Notes: a model not told the origin generated them from the letters alone. Shown: positions 19,126-29,670, numbered from the stretch's first letter. The stretch is DNA of 64,000 nt from Vibrio sonorensis (GCF_001854765.1 NZ_LJJE01000094.1:1-64000), one strand, 5' to 3'. Program-made: numbers and translations.

Positions 19126-20574
19126 ATGACAACCCAAACTGTACCGACAAATGAAAAAAAAGGCGGGTTTTTCGCCAATTTTAAATTCCCTTCAGCGTAT
19201 ACCATTCTTTTCGTATTAATTGCTCTTGTTGCTATGTTGACTTGGATAGTTCCAGCAGGCCAATACGACAGAGAGATGAATGACGACTTAGGCCGTGAAG
19301 TGCCTGTAACCGGAACCTATCAAGCGGTTGAGGGTAACCCTCAAGGCGTTATTGATGTACTACTTGCTCCTATTGATGGCTTTTACGACCACAATACCTA
19401 TGAAGCGGCAGCCATTGACGTTTCCCTATTTATACTAGTCATTGGCGGCTTTCTTGGTCTAGTCACTAAAACAGGTGCCATTGATGCGGGTATCGAAAGA
19501 GTCACCACTCGTTTGGAAGGGCGAGAAGAATTAATGATACCAATACTCATGGCCCTGTTTGCTGCGGGTGGTACCATTTATGGCATGGCCGAAGAGTCGT
19601 TGCCGTTCTATACGCTTTTGGTTCCAGTAATGATGGCAGCGAGGTTTGACCCACTGGTTGCCGCTGCAACGGTATTACTGGGCGCGGGTATTGGTTGTCT
19701 TGGTTCCACGATTAACCCGTTTGCAACTGTTATTGCTGCCAACGCGTCAGGCATTCCATTTACAGATGGCATCATGCTTCGCGTAATTATGCTGGTGATT
19801 GGCTGGGCCATCTGTGTCGCTTATGTTATGCGTTACGCTCGTATGGTTCGAGCAGACCAAAGTAAATCCATTGTTTATGACAAATACGAAGAGAACAAAG
19901 CCCATTTCCTAGGTAACCAAGACGGTGAGAGACTGGAGTTCACTGGCACTCGTAAGTTAATACTCACTATCTTCGGTGCTTCTTTTGCAGTAATGATCTA
20001 CGGCGTCTCTGTTGCTGGCTGGTGGATGGCTGAAATCTCAGCTATGTTCTTAGCCGCTACTATTCTTGTCGGACTGGTTGCTCGCATGAGCGAAGAAGAA
20101 TTTACTAGCAGCTTTATTGACGGCGCACGTGATTTACTTGGCGTTGCACTAATTATCGGTATCGCACGAGGCATCGTTGTAGTGATGGACCGCGGTATGA
20201 TCACCGACACTATCCTGTTCTCCGCAGAGCAGATGGTGACAGGCTTATCTTCCGTTGTATTTATTAACGTTATGTTCTTCCTAGAAATATTGTTGTCTTT
20301 CTTGGTTCCGTCAACTTCTGGTCTTGCGGTACTTACCATGCCAATTATGGCGCCATTAGCTGACTTTGCCGGTGTAGGTCGCGACCTTGTGATCACTGCT
20401 TACCAATCAGCATCTGGCATAGTAAACCTTGTGACGCCTACTTCCGCCGTTGTGATGGGGGGCCTTGCTATTGCACGAGTCCCATATGTACGCTGGGTGA
20501 AATGGGTAGCGCCATTACTCGGTATACTCACCGTGTTTTGTGTGATCGCCTTAAGTTTAGGTGCTCTGCTATAA
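19126..20574 (+). CDS. YfcC family transporter, probable arginine/ornithine antiporter (ArcE type)
   Basis: 482-aa inner-membrane carrier with about 12 helices, of the YfcC/DcuC-like family. Members encoded in arginine deiminase clusters (called ArcE in some bacteria) exchange arginine for ornithine. The position directly before arcA, arcC and arcB suggests that role here by context only. Features: cytoplasmic N tail, WIVPAGQYDR, AAGGTIYGMAEESLPFY (re-entrant loop-like), VPSTSGLAVLTMPIMAPL. The gene has its own terminator, so arcA needs a separate promoter. SD TAAGGAG. Confidence 0.82.
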   Translation: MTTQTVPTNEKKGGFFANFKFPSAYTILFVLIALVAMLTWIVPAGQYDREMNDDLGREVPVTGTYQAVEGNPQGVIDVLLAPIDGFYDHNTYEAAAIDVSLFILVIGGFLGLVTKTGAIDAGIERVTTRLEGREELMIPILMALFAAGGTIYGMAEESLPFYTLLVPVMMAARFDPLVAAATVLLGAGIGCLGSTINPFATVIAANASGIPFTDGIMLRVIMLVIGWAICVAYVMRYARMVRADQSKSIVYDKYEENKAHFLGNQDGERLEFTGTRKLILTIFGASFAVMIYGVSVAGWWMAEISAMFLAATILVGLVARMSEEEFTSSFIDGARDLLGVALIIGIARGIVVVMDRGMITDTILFSAEQMVTGLSSVVFINVMFFLEILLSFLVPSTSGLAVLTMPIMAPLADFAGVGRDLVITAYQSASGIVNLVTPTSAVVMGGLAIARVPYVRWVKWVAPLLGILTVFCVIALSLGALL

Positions 20575-20593
20575 CCCCAACTTGGTCTAATAG

Positions 20594-20622
20594 ACAACCG
20601 CCCTATATTGGGCGGTTTTTTT
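20594..20622 (+). terminator. Terminator of the arc antiporter gene
   Basis: AACCGCCC-TATATT-GGGCGGTT followed by seven T. Confidence 0.9.
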
Positions 20623-20961
20623 GTGTAAAGCGTAAAAAGCTCAGCTATTTTCTGCGATTTTCTCAGCTCCACCTCCAACGGTTCATTGCGCTATTAAAGC
20701 CTTAATCAACCCACTATCACCCATCAAATACTCTGCCGCTAGTCCGGTGGAATAATTACCTCAAATATACTTAATCACAAGTTAAACACCGGCTTTGTCA
20801 CTATCAAAAAACCTAGTTGCAACCCGCTCAAACGTGATCCAGTTAAACAATGCGAACAAATGTTTGTTAACAACAAATTAATTCACCCACTAAAAACATA
20901 TAGATAAAGCGCAAGACTGCATAAATTCACTTAATAAAATGAAAAATTATCGATTTGATAG

Positions 20962-20976
20962 TGAATAAACTTCCCA
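20962..20976. promoter_or_regulatory. Shared motif, copy 2 (upstream of arcA)
   Basis: TGAATAAACTTCCCA, one base different from the copy at 18790-18804. The 647-bp gap 20623-21269 is strongly AT-rich with no ORF and no other feature I can support, so it probably holds the arcA promoter and several weak regulator sites. Confidence 0.4.
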
Positions 20977-21269
20977 ACCAATAACTTTTCTTAGTCACTT
21001 ACGAGTCTTATATGCATAAGTTTCCCTCTTAATTAAATAGTTAGTACATAACATTTAACCATGACATTGAATATATATTGTTAATGGATTAAAAACACAC
21101 AAATTCTGAATAAAATCGAAGTGTGATTAACGCACGGAAATAACTTAAATCGAGTCGTAATATATATCTCAAGAAACAAAGTTAGTGATTATTTAACTCA
21201 CTTAAATCCCTACATAATAATATTGGCAATATAAATTAATCTGCCAGTCTAAATAAGAGAGATACGACT

Positions 21270-22490
21270 ATGAGTAAGCTATACGTAGGTTCTGAAATCG
21301 GTCAATTACGTCGCGTTTTAATTCACCGTCCAAGACGCGCTCTCACTCATTTAACACCATCTAACTGCCATGATTTGCTTTTTGATGATGTACTTGCTGT
21401 TGATAGAGCGGGTGAAGAGCACGATGTGTTTGCAAAAACACTACGTGACCAAGGCGTAGAAGTATTACTGCTAACTAACCTTTTAGCAGAAACCCTAGCC
21501 ATTCCTGAAGCAAAAGAGTGGTTGTTAAACACACAGATTTCCAACTACCGTTTTGGTCCAACTTTCGCCAATGACGTACGTTGCTACTTGGGTGACCTAC
21601 CCAATATAGAACTAGCAAAAATCCTTACTGGTGGTCTGTCTTACGGCGAAATGCAAATGAAGTCTTCTTCTATGCTGCAAGCTATGCATAAACCAACCGA
21701 CTTTATCATTGAGCCTCTGCCGAACCACCTATTTACCCGTGACACCTCTTGCTGGGTATATGGCGGCGTATCTATCAACCCAATGGCGAAAGTGGCTCGT
21801 CAGCGTGAAACCAACCATCTTCGCGCTATCTATCGCTGGCATCCAACGTTTGCTGGCCAAGACTTTATCAAGTACTTCGGTGACCAAGAGCAGAACTACG
21901 ACCTATCGACCATTGAAGGCGGTGATGTTCTAGTCATTGGTAAAGGCGCTGTACTGATTGGCATGTCTGAGCGTACAACGGCACAAGGTGTTGAACAGTT
22001 GGCATCAAGCCTATTCAAACACGGTCAAGCTAAGCAAGTCATAGCACTAGAACTGCCAAAAGATCGTTCTTGCATGCACCTAGATACCGTCATGACACAT
22101 ATGCGCGAAGATACTTTCTCAATTTATCCAAATGTTATTCCAGATGATGTGAACTGCTGGAGCTTAACAGGTGATGAGTCTGGTGCGGTACGCGTGTCTC
22201 AACAGGATTCTTACATCCATACCATTGAGAAAGCGCTAGGCGTAGGTCAACTCAATCTAATCACCACTGGTGGTGATAGCTTTGAAGCAGAGCGTGAACA
22301 GTGGAACGATGCCAACAACGTACTAACTGTTAAGCCAGGTGTTGTTATTGGTTACGAGCGCAACACTTATACCAACGAAAAATACGACAAAGCGGGCATC
22401 ACTGTTCTGCCAATCCCTGGAGATGAGCTTGGACGTGGTCGCGGCGGTGCACGTTGCATGAGCTGCCCAATTGAGCGTGACGGTATTTAA
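21270..22490 (+). CDS. arcA: Arginine deiminase
   Basis: Hydrolyses arginine to citrulline and ammonia, the first step of the ATP-yielding arginine deiminase pathway and an acid-protection route. 406 aa. Catalytic Cys in [15 protein letters not shown] at the C terminus, His in [10 protein letters not shown], and [16 protein letters not shown] in the middle. Followed 55 bp later by arcC. SD AAGAGAGAT. Confidence 0.97.
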   Translation: MSKLYVGSEIGQLRRVLIHRPRRALTHLTPSNCHDLLFDDVLAVDRAGEEHDVFAKTLRDQGVEVLLLTNLLAETLAIPEAKEWLLNTQISNYRFGPTFANDVRCYLGDLPNIELAKILTGGLSYGEMQMKSSSMLQAMHKPTDFIIEPLPNHLFTRDTSCWVYGGVSINPMAKVARQRETNHLRAIYRWHPTFAGQDFIKYFGDQEQNYDLSTIEGGDVLVIGKGAVLIGMSERTTAQGVEQLASSLFKHGQAKQVIALELPKDRSCMHLDTVMTHMREDTFSIYPNVIPDDVNCWSLTGDESGAVRVSQQDSYIHTIEKALGVGQLNLITTGGDSFEAEREQWNDANNVLTVKPGVVIGYERNTYTNEKYDKAGITVLPIPGDELGRGRGGARCMSCPIERDGI

Positions 22491-22545
22491 CCCTTGTTTA
22501 ACTGGCTGAGGTAACAACCTCAGCCCTGATAAAGAGATTCGAGTT

Positions 22546-23457
22546 ATGACAAAACAAACTGTTGTTGTAGCCCTAGGTGGAAATGCACTACTGCGTCGCG
22601 GCGAGCCATTAGAAGCAGAAGTACAACGCCAGAACATTGAGATTGCAGTAAGAACCATCTCGGAGATTGCTAAAGATTACAACGTGGTACTGGTTCACGG
22701 TAACGGCCCCCAAGTCGGTCTTCTGGCCCTACAAGGCCTAGAGTACAAAAAAGTCAGTCCATACCCGCTAGACGTATTGGGTAGCGAAACTCAAGGTATG
22801 ATTGGATACATGCTGATGCAAGAGTTTAAGAATCAGATCCCTTCTGCCAATGTCACTTGTATGTTGACTCAGATGACGGTTGATCCTGAAGATCCTGCGT
22901 TTGCGGATCCTACAAAACCGATCGGCCCGATCTACGAAGAAGCAGAAGCTCGTGAAATGGCAGAGAAATATCAGTGGACCATCAAACCAGATGGCAAACA
23001 TTTCCGCCGAGTCGTACCTAGCCCACAACCAACTGGGATCATCGAACACGAAGCGATTACTAAGCTCATCGACGAAGGGCACCTTGTGATCTGTACTGGC
23101 GGTGGCGGTATTCCCGTGAAACGTGAGGGTGGAAAATTGGTCGGTGTTGAAGCAGTGATAGACAAAGACATGTCTGCGGCTTTCCTTGCCAAGCAACTGG
23201 ATGCCGACGCGCTGCTTATCCTTACCGATGCAGATGCAGTGTATCTAGACTGGGGAACCCCAACTCAACACGCATTGAGAAGTACAACCCCTAGCGAATT
23301 AGCCAACTACGAGTTTGATGCGGGCTCGATGGGGCCAAAGATCGAAGCGTCCTGCGAGTTTATTCGACAAGGTGGAAAGCTTGTGGGTATCGGTGCTTTA
23401 GAAGATGGTTTACGCATTCTTCAAGGCCAAGCTGGTACTAACATCACCAAAGGTTAA
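22546..23457 (+). CDS. arcC: Carbamate kinase
   Basis: Makes ATP from carbamoyl phosphate and ADP, the last step of the arginine deiminase pathway. 303 aa. Motifs: ALGGNALLRRGEPLE at the N terminus, VHGNGPQVGLLALQ, CTGGGGIPV and ILTDADAVY. It lies between arcA and arcB in a three-gene cluster. Confidence 0.96.
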   Translation: MTKQTVVVALGGNALLRRGEPLEAEVQRQNIEIAVRTISEIAKDYNVVLVHGNGPQVGLLALQGLEYKKVSPYPLDVLGSETQGMIGYMLMQEFKNQIPSANVTCMLTQMTVDPEDPAFADPTKPIGPIYEEAEAREMAEKYQWTIKPDGKHFRRVVPSPQPTGIIEHEAITKLIDEGHLVICTGGGGIPVKREGGKLVGVEAVIDKDMSAAFLAKQLDADALLILTDADAVYLDWGTPTQHALRSTTPSELANYEFDAGSMGPKIEASCEFIRQGGKLVGIGALEDGLRILQGQAGTNITKG

Positions 23458-23544
23458 CTCATCTATACCAATTAACTATTTCAGCGCTTTCTTACCTCTT
23501 TTTCCCTGCAAATAAGAAGGCGCTAATCAAAAGAGGAAAATAAC

Positions 23545-24555
23545 ATGGCTTTTAATCTACGTAACCGTAACTTCCTAAAACTATTAGACTTTACTCCTCG
23601 TGAAATTCAACACTTGTTGGATTTATCTGCCGAGCTGAAAAAAGCAAAATACAACGGCTATGAGCAGCCAAGATTGAAAGGCAAAAACATTGCCCTAATT
23701 TTCGAAAAAACCTCAACTCGTACGCGCTGTGCATTTGAAGTGGCAGCCTTTGACCAAGGAGCATTGGTCTCTTACTTAGGCCCTTCTGGCTCTCAAATTG
23801 GTCACAAAGAGTCAATGAAAGACACTGCTCGCGTTCTCGGCCGCATGTACGATGGCATCGAATACCGCGGATTTGGTCAAGAGATTGTCGAAGAGCTAGG
23901 CGCATACGCTGGCGTTCCAGTGTGGAATGGCTTGACCGACGAGTTCCACCCAACACAAATCCTTGCTGACTTCCTAACCATGATGGAACACGGTCGCGGT
24001 AAACAGCTTCACGAGATGAAGTTTGCTTATCTAGGTGATGCTCGCAACAACATGGGTAACTCACTAATGGTTGGCGCAGCGAAAATGGGTATGGATATCC
24101 GCTTAGTAGCTCCAAAACAGTTCTGGCCTGAAGAAGAACTTGTCAGTCAGTGCCGCGAAATCGCAGCGAGCACTGGTGCAAAAATTACGCTAACCGAAGA
24201 CGTTCAAGAAGGCGTTCAAGGTTGTGACTACCTATACACCGATGTGTGGGTATCGATGGGTGAAGCAAAAGAAGCGTGGGCTGAGCGCATTAATCTCATG
24301 CTTCCTTACCAAGTAAATATGGAAATGATTAAGGCCACTGGCAACCCGCATGTGAAATTCATGCACTGCCTACCAGCATTCCACGGTGAAGACACTACGG
24401 TAGGTAAGCAGTTGGCACAAGAGTACCCTGTACTGAAAGACGGTTGTGAAGTAACGGATGAAGTCGTGGAGTCTGAGCACTCAATTGTCTTCGACGAAGC
24501 GGAAAACCGCATGCACACCATTAAAGCTGTGATGGTAGCAACACTCGGTGATTAA
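23545..24555 (+). CDS. arcB: Ornithine carbamoyltransferase (catabolic by context)
   Basis: Phosphorolysis of citrulline to ornithine and carbamoyl phosphate in the arginine deiminase pathway. The same enzyme family also works anabolically as ArgF. 336 aa with the carbamoyl-phosphate loop [32 protein letters not shown] and the ornithine motif [12 protein letters not shown]. Catabolic use is inferred from the arcA-arcC-arcB order. Whether it doubles as the only ArgF cannot be seen here. SD AGAGGAAAAT. Confidence 0.93.
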   Translation: MAFNLRNRNFLKLLDFTPREIQHLLDLSAELKKAKYNGYEQPRLKGKNIALIFEKTSTRTRCAFEVAAFDQGALVSYLGPSGSQIGHKESMKDTARVLGRMYDGIEYRGFGQEIVEELGAYAGVPVWNGLTDEFHPTQILADFLTMMEHGRGKQLHEMKFAYLGDARNNMGNSLMVGAAKMGMDIRLVAPKQFWPEEELVSQCREIAASTGAKITLTEDVQEGVQGCDYLYTDVWVSMGEAKEAWAERINLMLPYQVNMEMIKATGNPHVKFMHCLPAFHGEDTTVGKQLAQEYPVLKDGCEVTDEVVESEHSIVFDEAENRMHTIKAVMVATLGD

Positions 24556-24597
24556 TCACCAATGAATGTGATTCTCACCTCTCGGGATCACGCAGGG

Positions 24598-24659
24598 AAA
24601 TGCGGGTGGCATTTTGAGTTTAACTTCGATGGACTCGGAATAAAGCCCGCATTTTTTTT
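24598..24659 (+). terminator. Terminator of arcACB
   Basis: Arms AAATGCGGG (24598-24606) and CCCGCATTT (24646-24654) enclose a 39-nt loop and are followed by a long T run. The long loop with an inner GAGT/ACTC pair is unusual but the T tract is convincing. Confidence 0.75.
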
Positions 24660-24775
24660 CACCTGAACATTGCCGATTTTAGAGCGAGAGCCGTTTAACA
24701 AAAGTGTCGCTAACTGTTGTTAAATAACAGTAATTTTGCATAAATATCCAATTTGTGGATAGTTTTCTAAAACGG

Positions 24776-24803
24776 TTGAAAGGCGTAAATTTGTCCGTAT
24801 AAT
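24776..24803 (+). promoter_or_regulatory. Promoter of pyrL-pyrBI
   Basis: -35 TTGAAA (24776-24781) and consensus -10 TATAAT (24798-24803) with a 16-bp spacer, 31 bp before the leader-peptide ATG. Confidence 0.82.
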
Positions 24804-24833
24804 CCTCCGCAATTTGTCTACAGAGAAGAGAAA

Positions 24834-24968
24834 ATGAATCAGCAATCTTGCTTATCTCACCGCGCAACATGTCGCTTCAAACAAGCGTCATCTTCGCCGT
24901 TATTCTTCTCAATTGATCCCAATTCAAGCCTCCTATTTTTAGGGGGCTTTTTTTTGCCTTTACACTGA
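24834..24968 (+). CDS. pyrL: pyrBI operon leader peptide
   Basis: 44-codon open frame preceding pyrB, with SD AGAGAAGAG. Translation runs through the terminator hairpin that precedes pyrB. As in E. coli pyrBI, close coupling of a translating ribosome to RNA polymerase, set by UTP supply, would stop the hairpin forming. The peptide ([17 protein letters not shown]...) is not similar to E. coli PyrL in sequence, but length and position agree. The stop codon lies 16 bp before the pyrB start. Confidence 0.78.
   Translation: MNQQSCLSHRATCRFKQASSSPLFFSIDPNSSLLFLGGFFLPLH
24926..24955 (+). terminator. pyrBI attenuator
   Basis: AAGCCTCCT-ATTTTT-AGGGGGCTT followed by T tract to 24955, located inside the leader-peptide frame and 30 bp before pyrB. 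Confidence 0.85.
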
Positions 24969-24984
24969 CGAGGATAGAAACGTT

Positions 24985-25914
24985 ATGGCGCATTCGTTGT
25001 TTAACAAGCACATTATCTCCATTCCTGAACTAAGCCGTGAAGAACTTGAGCTTATCGTCGAAACTGCTGCTCGCCTGAAAGCGGAGCCAAATCCAGAGCT
25101 ACTTAAAAACAAAGTAGTGGCGAGCTGTTTCTTCGAGCCTTCGACGCGTACCCGTTTGTCGTTTGAAACAGCGGTTCAACGCTTAGGCGGTACCGTTATC
25201 GGATTTGACAATGGTGGCAACACTTCCTTGGCCAAAAAAGGAGAAACGCTGGCTGACTCTGTTCAAGTTATCTCTTCTTATGTGGATGCGTTTGTGATGC
25301 GCCACCCACAAGAAGGCGCAGCGAGACTGGCCTCAGAGTTCTCAAACGGCGTGCCTGTGGTCAATGGCGGCGACGGAGCGAATCAGCATCCAACTCAAAC
25401 TCTGCTCGACTTGTTCTCTATCTACGAAACGCAAAAGACACTAGACAACCTGAACGTTGCCTTTGTCGGTGACTTAAAATACGGACGCACTGTCCACTCT
25501 TTGACTCAAGCGCTAGCCAAGTTTAACAACCCGCGTTTCTTCTTTATCGCTCCCGACGCACTAGCCATGCCTGAATACATCTGTGAAGAACTTGAAGAGG
25601 CAGGAATCCCTTATTCTTGCCACAACAATATTGAAGAAGTCACACCAGAACTTGATATCCTTTATATGACGCGAGTACAGAAAGAGCGTTTTGACGAATC
25701 TGAATATGCCCATATGAAATCGGCCTATATCCTAACGGCAGCAACGTTGACTGAGGCAAGAGACAACTTAAAAGTGTTGCACCCACTGCCACGTGTCGAC
25801 GAAATAACCACTGATGTGGATAAAACCCCATACGCTTACTATTTTGAGCAAGCCGAAAATGGCGTATATGCACGCGAAGCGCTACTCGCTCTAGTTTTAA
25901 ACCAAAGCCTATAA
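24985..25914 (+). CDS. pyrB: Aspartate carbamoyltransferase catalytic chain
   Basis: Condenses carbamoyl phosphate and aspartate, the first committed step of pyrimidine synthesis. 309 aa. STRTRLSFE (carbamoyl-phosphate site), [26 protein letters not shown] and HPLPRVDEI are all present. Pairs with PyrI downstream (18 bp). Regulated by the upstream attenuator. Its location beside the arc cluster puts two carbamoyl-phosphate consumers side by side. Confidence 0.97.
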   Translation: MAHSLFNKHIISIPELSREELELIVETAARLKAEPNPELLKNKVVASCFFEPSTRTRLSFETAVQRLGGTVIGFDNGGNTSLAKKGETLADSVQVISSYVDAFVMRHPQEGAARLASEFSNGVPVVNGGDGANQHPTQTLLDLFSIYETQKTLDNLNVAFVGDLKYGRTVHSLTQALAKFNNPRFFFIAPDALAMPEYICEELEEAGIPYSCHNNIEEVTPELDILYMTRVQKERFDESEYAHMKSAYILTAATLTEARDNLKVLHPLPRVDEITTDVDKTPYAYYFEQAENGVYAREALLALVLNQSL

Positions 25915-25932
25915 ATTGCAGGAGACGTTATC

Positions 25933-26397
25933 ATGGTAAAAGAGACACAACTACAGGTAGAAGCAATCCGCAATGGCACGGTGATCGACCATATTCCAGC
26001 CAACATGGGGATTAAGATCCTTAAGCTCTTCCGTATGCACAAAAGCGAGCAACGAATCACAATGGGCTTAAATCTGCCTTCTTCGGCACTAGGTACGAAA
26101 GATCTAATTAAAATCGAAAATCTGTATCTCACTGAAGAGCAAGCCAACCAATTGGCCCTCTACGCTCCCAACGCAACCGTAAATCAAATCACCGAGTACA
26201 AGGTCGCTGACAAGCTTACCCTAGAGCTCCCTGAGGTCATTGAAGGCGTTTTTGCCTGCCCTAATAGCAACTGTATTTCTCACGGTGAACCAGTGGAAAG
26301 TAAATTTAGAGTCATTGTCAAAAATGGCGTAATTCAGCTCAAATGCTTCTACTGTGAAAAAGTATTCTCTCGTGAAATTATGACTGAAATCCGCTAG
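25933..26397 (+). CDS. pyrI: Aspartate carbamoyltransferase regulatory chain
   Basis: Allosteric subunit binding CTP and ATP. 154 aa. N-terminal nucleotide-binding domain with [15 protein letters not shown], and a C-terminal zinc domain whose four Cys are seen as CPNSNC and CFYC. A GC-rich hairpin GGGTGG...CCACCC follows at about 26406-26425 with no T tract. Confidence 0.97.
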   Translation: MVKETQLQVEAIRNGTVIDHIPANMGIKILKLFRMHKSEQRITMGLNLPSSALGTKDLIKIENLYLTEEQANQLALYAPNATVNQITEYKVADKLTLELPEVIEGVFACPNSNCISHGEPVESKFRVIVKNGVIQLKCFYCEKVFSREIMTEIR

Positions 26398-26700
26398 TCA
26401 CTCTGGGGTGGTGAGCGCGCCACCCTATCTTCCTCAAATCTTTGGATATTTATTCTATTCGACGGATATACAATCAATATTCAGAATAAAACACCATATA
26501 ATCAGTTATAAAATGGATTATTATTTGGTGATCCGATTCAAAACGCCTTACAAATTTTACTGATATACTTACATTTATAAAAATTAGACACACTTGTGTG
26601 CAAAATGTGAGCGCTCAACAAAGGCGACTTTCCAGGGGTTGGGAAGGTCTTGTAAATGCAGGGAAAGATCGTATCCAGACGCTTAATGTAAGGAGTTCCC

Positions 26701-27189
26701 GTGAGCGAAACTCTACAAAACAATCGTATAACCGAATCAGAAGATAAAACTCTTACTGCGGCTTGCAAACGTCTTCTTCAAAAGCAAAGTTTTGCTACTC
26801 AAAATGAGCTGCGCGAAGCGCTCATCGAAATCGGCTTTACTGGGATCAGTCAGTCCACGGTTTCTCGTTTGCTATCTCAGCTTGGCGTGGTAAAAGTGCA
26901 GAATGCATGCGGTAAAAAAGTGTACTGCATCACTGTAGAGAGTGCCCCAGTGCGAGTGGAATCCTCTATCGCTTCTCAGATAGAGTTTATTACCCACAAC
27001 CAATCAACCGTGGTGGTAAAAACGCATCCGGGAAGTGCTCAACTGGTCGCTAGATTAGTCGACATCGACCCACATACCGAGATACTCGGTACTGTTGGCG
27101 GAAATGATACCGTTCTGATCATTCCAAAAGATGTTTCCAATATCGACGCCTGTGAACGCATTGTTCGCACTCGCCTAGGGGTGGGTTAA
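26701..27189 (+). CDS. ArgR family arginine-responsive regulator, arc-linked paralogue
   Basis: 162-aa regulator with a winged helix (ISQSTVSRLLSQLG, recognition helix) and a hexamerisation/arginine-binding C-terminal domain (HPGSAQLVARLVD, GTVGGNDTVLI). The first of the two Asp residues that bind arginine in E. coli ArgR (GDDT) is Asn here (GNDT), which could change effector response. Vibrios normally also carry an argR beside mdh, so this copy may be specific to the arc cluster. GTG start with SD AAGGAG. The 303-bp upstream gap is AT-rich and holds a TATTC-A-GAATA palindrome near 26479 but no firm operator. Confidence 0.85.
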   Translation: MSETLQNNRITESEDKTLTAACKRLLQKQSFATQNELREALIEIGFTGISQSTVSRLLSQLGVVKVQNACGKKVYCITVESAPVRVESSIASQIEFITHNQSTVVVKTHPGSAQLVARLVDIDPHTEILGTVGGNDTVLIIPKDVSNIDACERIVRTRLGVG

Positions 27190-27195
27190 ACACTG

Positions 27196-27225
27196 AGCCT
27201 GTCGCTTAAGCGACAGGCTTTTTTG
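27196..27225 (+). terminator. Terminator of the ArgR paralogue gene
   Basis: AGCCTGTCGCTT-AAGCGACAGGCT followed by six T. Confidence 0.9.
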
Positions 27226-27306
27226 TCTCTCCGTTGAAACTTCTTGCCGACATTCCCTGTCTGATTGAGTTACCATAAGCGATAAAATCATCAAGTGTTT
27301 CAAATC

Positions 27307-29073
27307 ATGCGTATTCTAGCTTCACTATTACTCTTGCTAACTTTTTTGGTCTCCATGCCTAGCATGGCGCTTTTTGACAATAACAATACGCTCGATGCAC
27401 TCTCAAACAATAGTAATACCTTTGTTCCGGTCGGTGAGGCATTTCCGTTTAATTACTATCAAGACAGCAACGCGATCAACATCGATTGGCAGGTAAAATC
27501 TGAGTATTACTTGTATCAAGAACGCATCTCAATCAGCGGGGAAAACGTTACTGTCAGCGGCGTAGAAATGCGAGATGGCGAACCCTACACTGATCAGTTT
27601 TTCGGTGATGTTCACATATACACTTCACCACTGTTTGCCAAAGTAACACTAGAAAACTTTAAAGATGGGGCAACGCTGATTGTTCAGTATCAAGGATGTG
27701 CTAAAGCGGGATTCTGTTATCCCCCCGAAACTCGAATCGTTGAACTGCAACCCTTTAATGCGTCTAGTGACACTTCAAAACCATCGGCCAATAACACCGC
27801 TGAAAATGGCACCTTTGATTCTCAAGACGCTTCGCTGGCAAGTAAGTTAGCTGACAATTGGTGGACCCCTATCCTTTTCCTTGCGCTGGGTATCGGGCTC
27901 GCCTTCACACCTTGTGTCCTCCCAATGTACCCGATTTTAACCTCGATTGTTTTAGGTAGCGGTAAGCTAAACACCAAGCGCGCTCTTGGATTGTCATTCT
28001 TGTATGTACAGGGAATGGCGCTCACTTACACCTTACTTGGATTAATCGTGGCTTCTGCGGGTCTGCAGTTTCAAGCTGCAATGCAACACCCCTACGTACT
28101 TATAGGCTTAAGTCTCTTATTTGTGGCTCTCGCAATGTCCATGTTTGGGGTATACACCATACAGTTACCCGCAGCGGCCCAAACTTGGCTTAACAATTTA
28201 AGCAACAAGCAAACTGGTGGCAGTAGTGTCGGCGTTTTTGCAATGGGTGCCATCTCGGGATTAGTTTGCTCTCCCTGTACAACAGCCCCTCTCTCTGGTG
28301 CTCTGCTTTATGTCGCCCAAAGCGGCGATTTACTCACTGGTGCTGCAACACTCTACGCCCTAGCGATAGGGATGGGGATCCCACTGATAATTGTGGCGGT
28401 ATTTGGCAATAAACTGCTGCCAAAAGCGGGAAGCTGGATGGACAAAGTAAAAACCCTATTTGGCTTTGTCCTACTGGCCGCACCCATCTTCTTATTAGAG
28501 CGTATCTTACCGGAATTTTGGTCGAGCATACTGTGGTCGATACTAGGGATTTTGGCGTTTGGCTGGCTGTACCATAGTAAAAACAGTTTGCCATTTGGCG
28601 GTTGGAAGCAAAGCGCGCTTGGGATCATCGCCGTTCTGGGGCTTTTTGCCTCAAGCCAGCCTCTTCTAAACCTTTGGTTTGCACCCCAGCAAGAGACAGC
28701 CGAATCCAAAATATCCTTTGTTTACATAGAAACCGTCAGCGAACTTGAGCAGCAACTTCAACTGGCCAAACTCTCTGGAAAGCCAGTAATGCTCGACTTC
28801 TATGCCGATTGGTGTGTGGCGTGTAAAGAGTTTGAAAAATACACTTTCCACCAAGCCAATGTCGAACAAAAGCTTTCGTCATTCGTGCTTATTCAAGCGG
28901 ATGTCACCAAGAACCGTCCTCAGGATATCGAGCTTCTTCAATCGTTAAATGTGCTAGGGCTTCCTACCATAGAGTTTTGGGATGCGTCAGGCCAACATAT
29001 TCCAACCGCTCGAATCACTGGATTTATGCCCGCCGAGCCGTTTCTTGCACATCTTCAACAAGTGCACCCTTAA
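27307..29073 (+). CDS. dsbD: Thiol:disulfide interchange protein DsbD
   Basis: Carries reducing power from cytoplasmic thioredoxin across the inner membrane to DsbC, DsbG and cytochrome c maturation. 588 aa. Signal peptide [21 protein letters not shown], periplasmic alpha domain with GCAKAGFC pair, eight-helix core with [10 protein letters not shown] and [13 protein letters not shown], and C-terminal thioredoxin domain with [18 protein letters not shown] four codons upstream (27295) could also be used. Terminator shared with the convergent OsmC gene. Confidence 0.96.
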   Translation: MRILASLLLLLTFLVSMPSMALFDNNNTLDALSNNSNTFVPVGEAFPFNYYQDSNAINIDWQVKSEYYLYQERISISGENVTVSGVEMRDGEPYTDQFFGDVHIYTSPLFAKVTLENFKDGATLIVQYQGCAKAGFCYPPETRIVELQPFNASSDTSKPSANNTAENGTFDSQDASLASKLADNWWTPILFLALGIGLAFTPCVLPMYPILTSIVLGSGKLNTKRALGLSFLYVQGMALTYTLLGLIVASAGLQFQAAMQHPYVLIGLSLLFVALAMSMFGVYTIQLPAAAQTWLNNLSNKQTGGSSVGVFAMGAISGLVCSPCTTAPLSGALLYVAQSGDLLTGAATLYALAIGMGIPLIIVAVFGNKLLPKAGSWMDKVKTLFGFVLLAAPIFLLERILPEFWSSILWSILGILAFGWLYHSKNSLPFGGWKQSALGIIAVLGLFASSQPLLNLWFAPQQETAESKISFVYIETVSELEQQLQLAKLSGKPVMLDFYADWCVACKEFEKYTFHQANVEQKLSSFVLIQADVTKNRPQDIELLQSLNVLGLPTIEFWDASGQHIPTARITGFMPAEPFLAHLQQVHP

Positions 29074-29079
29074 TGATTT

Positions 29080-29104
29080 AAAGGCCGGTAGTTACCGGCC
29101 TTTA
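29080..29104. terminator. Bidirectional terminator between dsbD and the OsmC gene
   Basis: AAAGGCCGGTA-GT-TACCGGCCTTT between convergent genes. Confidence 0.85.
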
Positions 29105-29106
29105 TA

Positions 29107-29568
29107 CTATCGTTCAATCGTAATTTTACAGTTGACTGAGCGCGCTAAAAAGCAACTTTCATGTGCTTTATGGTGAAGCGAATCTAGCACTTGGCTAAGA
29201 TCTGCAACATCGCCAACAACGGTTACTTTCGGTTTTAAAAACACTTCTGCCATCACCAAATCACCTTTTTCATTCGCCGCCAATACTCCGCGTGCTTCAT
29301 CCTGATAATGGTCGACGACTAAACCAGCTTTTGCTGCAAATTGTAAAAAGAACAGCATATGACAGCTCGATAGTGAGACGACAAAAGCTTCTTCTGGATC
29401 GATACAGGTTTCATCTGAATAAGGTGCCGGAACAACAGAAGGGGAAGGAGAGGCATCCATAGTCACACCCCCATCAAAAGTCCACTGATGAACGCGACTG
29501 TAGCGGCCATCAATAAACGCCTCATTTTCCGATCTCTTCCAATTAACGGTTGCTAGGTGTACTGACAT
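29107..29568 (-). CDS. OsmC/Ohr family protein
   Basis: 153-aa cytoplasmic protein of the OsmC superfamily, which reduces organic hydroperoxides with two conserved Cys. The two are visible in SLSSCHMLFF and AHESCFLARSV, with Arg/Glu in the N-terminal half. It differs enough from Ohr and OsmC proper that the peroxide substrate is not assured. Divergent from a LysR regulator 102 bp away, which is probably its controller. Confidence 0.85.
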   Translation of the reverse strand: MSVHLATVNWKRSENEAFIDGRYSRVHQWTFDGGVTMDASPSPSVVPAPYSDETCIDPEEAFVVSLSSCHMLFFLQFAAKAGLVVDHYQDEARGVLAANEKGDLVMAEVFLKPKVTVVGDVADLSQVLDSLHHKAHESCFLARSVNCKITIER

Positions 29569-29670
29569 AACGTCTCCTTTTATAGATTTTGTGGCAATTA
29601 TCTGGCCTTTACCTATCGAGAGTGAAGCGATAATGTATCAATCTGTTTTGAAAATAATTCACATCAAAGT

